A stretch of 64,000 nucleotides of DNA, from contig NZ_WTPY01000013.1 in NCBI RefSeq assembly GCF_011378905.1, positions 1 through 64,000 on the forward strand, read 5' to 3'. Each line of letters begins with the position of its first letter. Within the stretch, counting starts at the first letter, position 1. Origin of the DNA: Paraglaciecola sp. 20A4. GTDB lineage: Bacteria > Pseudomonadota > Gammaproteobacteria > Enterobacterales > Alteromonadaceae. A program made the translations under genes and the position numbers. Below, piece after piece: positions 60,135-64,000 of the stretch. Below the pieces are notes generated by a model, which worked only from the letters and a program-made list of their open reading frames with translations, did no database searches and was not told where the DNA came from.

Positions 60135-61565
60135 CTAACCACCCATTGCGGCATGGTAAAGTGCCAAATATTGCTCGGCCGCTTGGTGCCAAGTAAAACG
60201 GCTATGCATAGCGCGAGTTTGGGTCGCTTTGAATTTTTCGGGATACTCGTGATAAAACAATAGTGCCCGCTGAATACAGGCAAGCAGAGCTTGGCTGTCA
60301 GGCTGTTCAAACACGAAACCGGTGGCGCGCTCAGGTGCATCGGCTAAATCGACAACGGTATCTTTTAAGCCACCGACACCACGCACGATGGGTAAGGTCC
60401 CAAATGCCAAGCTGTACATTTGATTGAGGCCACATGGCTCGAACAATGATGGCATTAAGAAGAAATCACTTCCCGCCTCTAACATATGTGCTTTTTGCAC
60501 ACTGAAAGCCTCGATAAATGCAAACTTACTCGGATAGCGTTCCGCTACACCACGCAACGTGTGACTTATTTGCGGATCGCCGGTACCGATAATAACCAGT
60601 TGCACGTTGTGCTGCATAAGATGCTCAAGCATTGGCAAAATATAACCAAAGCCTTTTTGCTCGGTCAGCCGACAAACCATACCTATTAGCGGTATAGCTA
60701 AATTTTCAGGGACGTTGGCTTCTCTTTGTAAGTCAATTTTACAATTAGCTTTCCCACTCATATCTTCGGCGGTATAGGTCTGAATAATATGCGGGTCATT
60801 AATGGGATCCCACTGGCTGTAATCGCAGCCGTTGAGTATTCCATTCAGATCATTTCGGCGCTGTTGAAACTCATGGTACAGATGATGGGAGCCCAACGGT
60901 GATAACAGCTCTTGAGCGTAATTAGGACTAACAGCATTAATTTTATGAGCATAGCGAATACCCATGCGAACAAAGTTTAATGCATCACCATCTAACTGTG
61001 AATGCAGTAGGTAATGAGGTTGTAAAAACGGAATATCTGAGAATCGATGTGTACCTTGATATGCGCCATTATGGATAGTGAAAATGCTGCGGCTGCGTTC
61101 GAAGAAACCGCTGTCATCAATACTCATAAAATAAGGTGTTAACGCAGTGTGCCAGTCGTTGCAATGCACTATATCTGGCTGGAAATCGACTGCTTTGGCA
61201 ACTTGAAGTGCGCCTTGAGCAAAAAAAGCAAAACGTTCCGCATTGTCTGAATATGCGTGGTAGCTATCTGAATATAATCCGTCTCGGCCAAAGTATTCAG
61301 GGTAGTCCAAGGCGAAAACAGGTACATTGCCAACTTGTAAGCGCTTTATGCTGAAGTTGTAGGGTTTATCGCTGGCAAATAACACCTGTGGTTCAGCCCA
61401 ATTTTCTCCTGGGTGTTGTTCGGCAAGTGTTTTGTAATAAGGCATAACGATGCACACCTCATGACCCATTTCTTGCAAGGCGATGGGCAATGCTTTTGCT
61501 ACGTCAGCTAGCCCGCCTGTCTTAACCAGATCTTCAACCTCTGATACAACGAATAATATTTTCAT
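60135..61565 (-). CDS. glgA: Glycogen synthase
   Basis: GT5 ADP-glucose-dependent alpha-glucan synthase of about 476 residues (E. coli 477). The ADP-glucose-binding KTGGLADV has Lys15 at the family position; other marks are HCNDWHTALTP, the C-terminal GT-B motif SLFEPCGLNQMYSLAFGTLPIVRGVGGLKDTV (in pieces). Start: ATG 61565 or GTG 61571, with GGGGT upstream. Unusually, no glgB, glgC or glgP gene is adjacent; they must lie elsewhere if glycogen is made. Confidence 0.93.
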   Translation of the reverse strand: MKILFVVSEVEDLVKTGGLADVAKALPIALQEMGHEVCIVMPYYKTLAEQHPGENWAEPQVLFASDKPYNFSIKRLQVGNVPVFALDYPEYFGRDGLYSDSYHAYSDNAERFAFFAQGALQVAKAVDFQPDIVHCNDWHTALTPYFMSIDDSGFFERSRSIFTIHNGAYQGTHRFSDIPFLQPHYLLHSQLDGDALNFVRMGIRYAHKINAVSPNYAQELLSPLGSHHLYHEFQQRRNDLNGILNGCDYSQWDPINDPHIIQTYTAEDMSGKANCKIDLQREANVPENLAIPLIGMVCRLTEQKGFGYILPMLEHLMQHNVQLVIIGTGDPQISHTLRGVAERYPSKFAFIEAFSVQKAHMLEAGSDFFLMPSLFEPCGLNQMYSLAFGTLPIVRGVGGLKDTVVDLADAPERATGFVFEQPDSQALLACIQRALLFYHEYPEKFKATQTRAMHSRFTWHQAAEQYLALYHAAMGG

Positions 61566-61682
61566 TAACACTATACCCCATTGGATTTTCGATTCATTGC
61601 CCTATTGGAAAATCATAGCGATACTGATTAACGCGGACTTTAAAACATATATATCTTTACAAGCAGACTAATATAACTTTAT

Positions 61683-62708
61683 TCAACGACGACAACAATA
61701 AACACTAAATTTGGTTGTTTCTGCCAGTGCGCGCACAGACTTAAACTGTTTTTCAAGCTCTTCGGCGTAGCGTAAAAACTTATTGGCTACCAAGATTAGC
61801 GTTCCGTTATCTTGTAAATTACCTTTCAACTGCTGCATAAAATTCTCAGTAACTGAGTAATCTGTTTTAATACCCGTGTGAAATGGAGGGTTGGTGAAGA
61901 CCTGAGCGAACTTACCCGATAAGGAACGTAAACCATTAGAAGGTATGATATAGGCATTCAAGTCGTTTAGCTTGGCGCTTTGCTGTGAGCAATAAATGGC
62001 CAGTGCACTTACGTCGCTCATGACCACTTGGCACTTAGGATTTTTAAGCCCAACAAAACAACCAATAATACCGGCACCACATGCGAAATCTAATACCCGT
62101 CCAGATACAACGCGATCAATACTGGTCAGTAATAACTCGGTGCCTAGGTCCAATTCACCATGGCTAAATACACCGGGCACAGAACACACCTTAAACGTGA
62201 TATCGGCAACTTTATGCTCTGAAATACTCTGCCATTGTGTAATATCGAACGAAGTTACGGGTTTATCGATAACAGCGGCGAACATGGCGCAGTGACGGGC
62301 GGTATCAATTTTATTCACGTTATCTGAGTAAGGAGTGAGTAACTTCCCTGCGCTTTTAATACCGCCTTTGTTTTCGCCAACCACCAATAACGTGGCGCCT
62401 GGTTTCAAACACGCGGCAATGTTAGCCAATAACATTTGACCATGGGCCTTGGCTTTAGGTAAGTACAACACCGCACCATCGAATTGGGCTTCACTGTTGT
62501 AGGCAGCTACAAATTGATGCTGTGCTTCGCGCCCGTTGGCAAGAGCAACACTTTGCTCGTAAACATCGAAAAACTGATGAAAACCATGTACCTCAGAATT
62601 GTCTAATTCTGAGAACACGTGCCCGTCAGTTGGATTCACGATTAACCATTTACCTTGAGCGAGTAACTCGGCATTGCGTAATAAAACCTGGCTTGCTGGT
62701 GTTAACAT
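61683..62708 (-). CDS. rsmC: 16S rRNA (guanine1207-N2)-methyltransferase
   Basis: Methylates G1207 of 16S rRNA. The 341-residue protein has the family's two-part build: a degenerate N-terminal methyltransferase-like half and a C-terminal catalytic half with the SAM motif VLDFACGAGIIGCFVGL and the active-site NPPFHTG. The ATG at 62708 overlaps the trmB stop by one base (TAATG), so the two are coupled. E. coli RsmC has 343 residues. Confidence 0.92.
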   Translation of the reverse strand: MLTPASQVLLRNAELLAQGKWLIVNPTDGHVFSELDNSEVHGFHQFFDVYEQSVALANGREAQHQFVAAYNSEAQFDGAVLYLPKAKAHGQMLLANIAACLKPGATLLVVGENKGGIKSAGKLLTPYSDNVNKIDTARHCAMFAAVIDKPVTSFDITQWQSISEHKVADITFKVCSVPGVFSHGELDLGTELLLTSIDRVVSGRVLDFACGAGIIGCFVGLKNPKCQVVMSDVSALAIYCSQQSAKLNDLNAYIIPSNGLRSLSGKFAQVFTNPPFHTGIKTDYSVTENFMQQLKGNLQDNGTLILVANKFLRYAEELEKQFKSVRALAETTKFSVYCCRR

Positions 62709-63427
62709 TAGACGTTTCTCTCGAACATTAGATCCCAAACTCCGTGACCTAAGCGATGTCCACGTTGTTCAAATTTAGTCAGCGGGCGTTGCTCTGGACG
62801 TGGTACATAATCATTGGTAGAAGACAAATTCTTATAACCTGGCGCAACGGACATAATGTCGAGCATATGCTCAGCATAATTTTCCCAGTCGGTGGCCATG
62901 TGAAAAACGCCCCCTAGCGCTAATTTTTTACGCAATTTTTCTACAAATTCAGGCTGTACGATACGACGCTTATGATGGCGTTTTTTATGCCATGGGTCAG
63001 GGAAAAACAATTGCATACGGCTTAGACTGCCGTCAGGAATACAATTAGCTAATACCTCGACTGCGTCATGCTCGTAAACGCGTAAATTAGTCACGCCCTG
63101 CTCTTCGGCATCGGCCAAACACGCGCCAATCCCAGGACGGTGAACTTCGATCCCAATAAAGTCTTTGTCTGGCTCATTTTTAGCCATAGTGACTAAAGAT
63201 TTTCCCATACCAAAGCCAATTTCTAAGACCACAGGAGCGGTGCGACCGAATACTTCTGGCATATTCAGCAAACCTGATTTGTGCTCTAAGCCCAAGGTTT
63301 CCCAATTGCTTTGAATGGCCTTCTCTTGGCCTTTGGTTAAACGACCTTCGCGCTTAACAAAGCTCTGGATCTTACGGATATAGACGCCGGATTCGGCGGC
63401 TTCTTCTTGGGTTTTAAATTGGCTCAT
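62708..63427 (-). CDS. trmB: tRNA (guanine-N7-)-methyltransferase
   Basis: Makes m7G46 in tRNA. Seen: the SAM motif [23 protein letters not shown], and [20 protein letters not shown] with the catalytic Asp and the tRNA-contacting basic run. The ATG at 63427 with GAGAAGAG upstream gives 239 residues, matching E. coli. It precedes rsmC with a one-base overlap. Confidence 0.95.
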   Translation of the reverse strand: MSQFKTQEEAAESGVYIRKIQSFVKREGRLTKGQEKAIQSNWETLGLEHKSGLLNMPEVFGRTAPVVLEIGFGMGKSLVTMAKNEPDKDFIGIEVHRPGIGACLADAEEQGVTNLRVYEHDAVEVLANCIPDGSLSRMQLFFPDPWHKKRHHKRRIVQPEFVEKLRKKLALGGVFHMATDWENYAEHMLDIMSVAPGYKNLSSTNDYVPRPEQRPLTKFEQRGHRLGHGVWDLMFERNV

Positions 63428-63507
63428 GACTCTTCTCATATCTCGCTGTACTTAGCAGCCGCGCATTATGCCGCCCAGAACAGGTATTGCAAGGCTATAA
63501 AGGTAAT

Positions 63508-64000
63508 TTAGCTGAAATTTTCAACAAAATAGTTGGCAAGGGCAACAGGCTGTTCAAGAGGCAACATATGAGCAGCATTATCAAAAATATGCAGTTGGCT
63601 ATTACCGATCTGTTCTTTCAAGCTAGATATCTTATCTGGGGACGCTATTTGATCTCGCTCCCCCACCAGCAAATGTACCTTAAAGGGGGCTTTAGCAAGA
63701 CGTACAGTTAGGTCCTCACGATCACTTAACGCACTCATCTGAGTTGCCAATACGCTAGGGCCTAAATCGCTCTCCATAGCTTTTATGGTTTGTAGCACTT
63801 GAACGTTATCAAGTGAGAATACAAACTTTTGCATGCGAGCGTCGCTCATCCCTTGATACTTTTTACTTTGAATGGTTTGAATAATTGATTTACGAGCTTG
63901 GCGTTCTTGTTCATCAAATTGACCCGGGTAACTGCCAATAAGCGTTAGCGATGCTACTTTTTCCGGTTGCCGCAAAGCCGTTAACGCTGCCACATACCCC
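63508..64000 (-). CDS. Alpha/beta hydrolase, N-terminus beyond the window
   Basis: The C-terminal part of an alpha/beta hydrolase; the frame stays open to the window end. The first visible residues GYVAALTALRQPEKV follow the nucleophile elbow (GxSxGGYVA...), so the catalytic Ser is just outside. The Asp is likely in LLVGERDQIASPDK and the His in IFDNAAHMLPLEQP, a common end in this family. It is downstream of nothing visible and 80 bases from the trmB start on the same strand. Confidence 0.82.
   Translation of the reverse strand, partial: GYVAALTALRQPEKVASLTLIGSYPGQFDEQERQARKSIIQTIQSKKYQGMSDARMQKFVFSLDNVQVLQTIKAMESDLGPSVLATQMSALSDREDLTVRLAKAPFKVHLLVGERDQIASPDKISSLKEQIGNSQLHIFDNAAHMLPLEQPVALANYFVENFS

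Overview
The window is a stretch of chromosome from a marine gammaproteobacterium of the Alteromonadales, most likely the Glaciecola/Paraglaciecola/Alteromonas group. This placement is an inference from gene content and synteny (gppA-position phosphatase, rhlB, trxA, rho; aroQ-accB-accC; the ubiEJB and tatABC clusters; ArcA; PEP-CTERM protein next to a giant laminarinase), from moderate base composition and from many TTG/GTG starts. No rRNA, CRISPR array, insertion sequence, integrase or phage gene was seen. There is one tRNA (Thr, anticodon TGT).

Layout. 1-4.2 kb: glutathione S-transferase behind a promoter covered by a TetR-type palindrome, a ChrR-like cupin, and a porin plus PstS-like periplasmic protein pair. 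4.5-9 kb: gor, prlC, tag-like glycosylase. 9.1-12.2 kb: ubiE-ubiJ-ubiB. 12.3-18.9 kb: an envelope protein on the minus strand, then tatA-tatB-tatC, a small exported protein, tatD, a membrane diguanylate cyclase and hemB. 19-25.7 kb: ppx/gppA and rhlB on the minus strand, divergent from trxA and rho, then purE-purK. 25.7-27.4 kb: tRNA-Thr, a small cupin, and a decayed lysR gene with three lesions. 27.5-30.9 kb: two acyl-CoA dehydrogenases (pimeloyl-CoA dehydrogenase-like pair) divergent from a GlxA-type regulator. 30.9-37.4 kb: VWA/CoxE-like protein and MoxR ATPase, a C-terminal J-domain protein, ohr/ohrR with palindromic operators, and an unrecognised 429-residue protein. 37.4-47 kb: secreted nucleoside hydrolase, then the most distinctive locus, a 2351-residue secreted protein with two GH16 laminarinase-type catalytic domains among duplicated binding modules, translationally coupled to a PEP-CTERM protein and preceded by two identical LacI-type palindromes. 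47.2-64 kb: prmA, a MATE pump, aroQ-accB-accC, acpH, upp, an alpha/beta hydrolase, dsbD, fxsA, arcA with an adjacent histidine kinase, glgA with a small exported protein, rsmC-trmB, and a hydrolase cut by the window end.

Most of the window is ordinary housekeeping. The parts that deserve attention are the laminarin locus (twin catalytic domains, unknown triple C-terminal modules, operator pair, coupled PEP-CTERM protein), the lysR pseudogene, the MoxR/VWA/J-domain group, and several unassigned palindromic operators. I did not find a clearly new defence or mobile system. All domain names rest on recognition of motifs by eye; no search was run.
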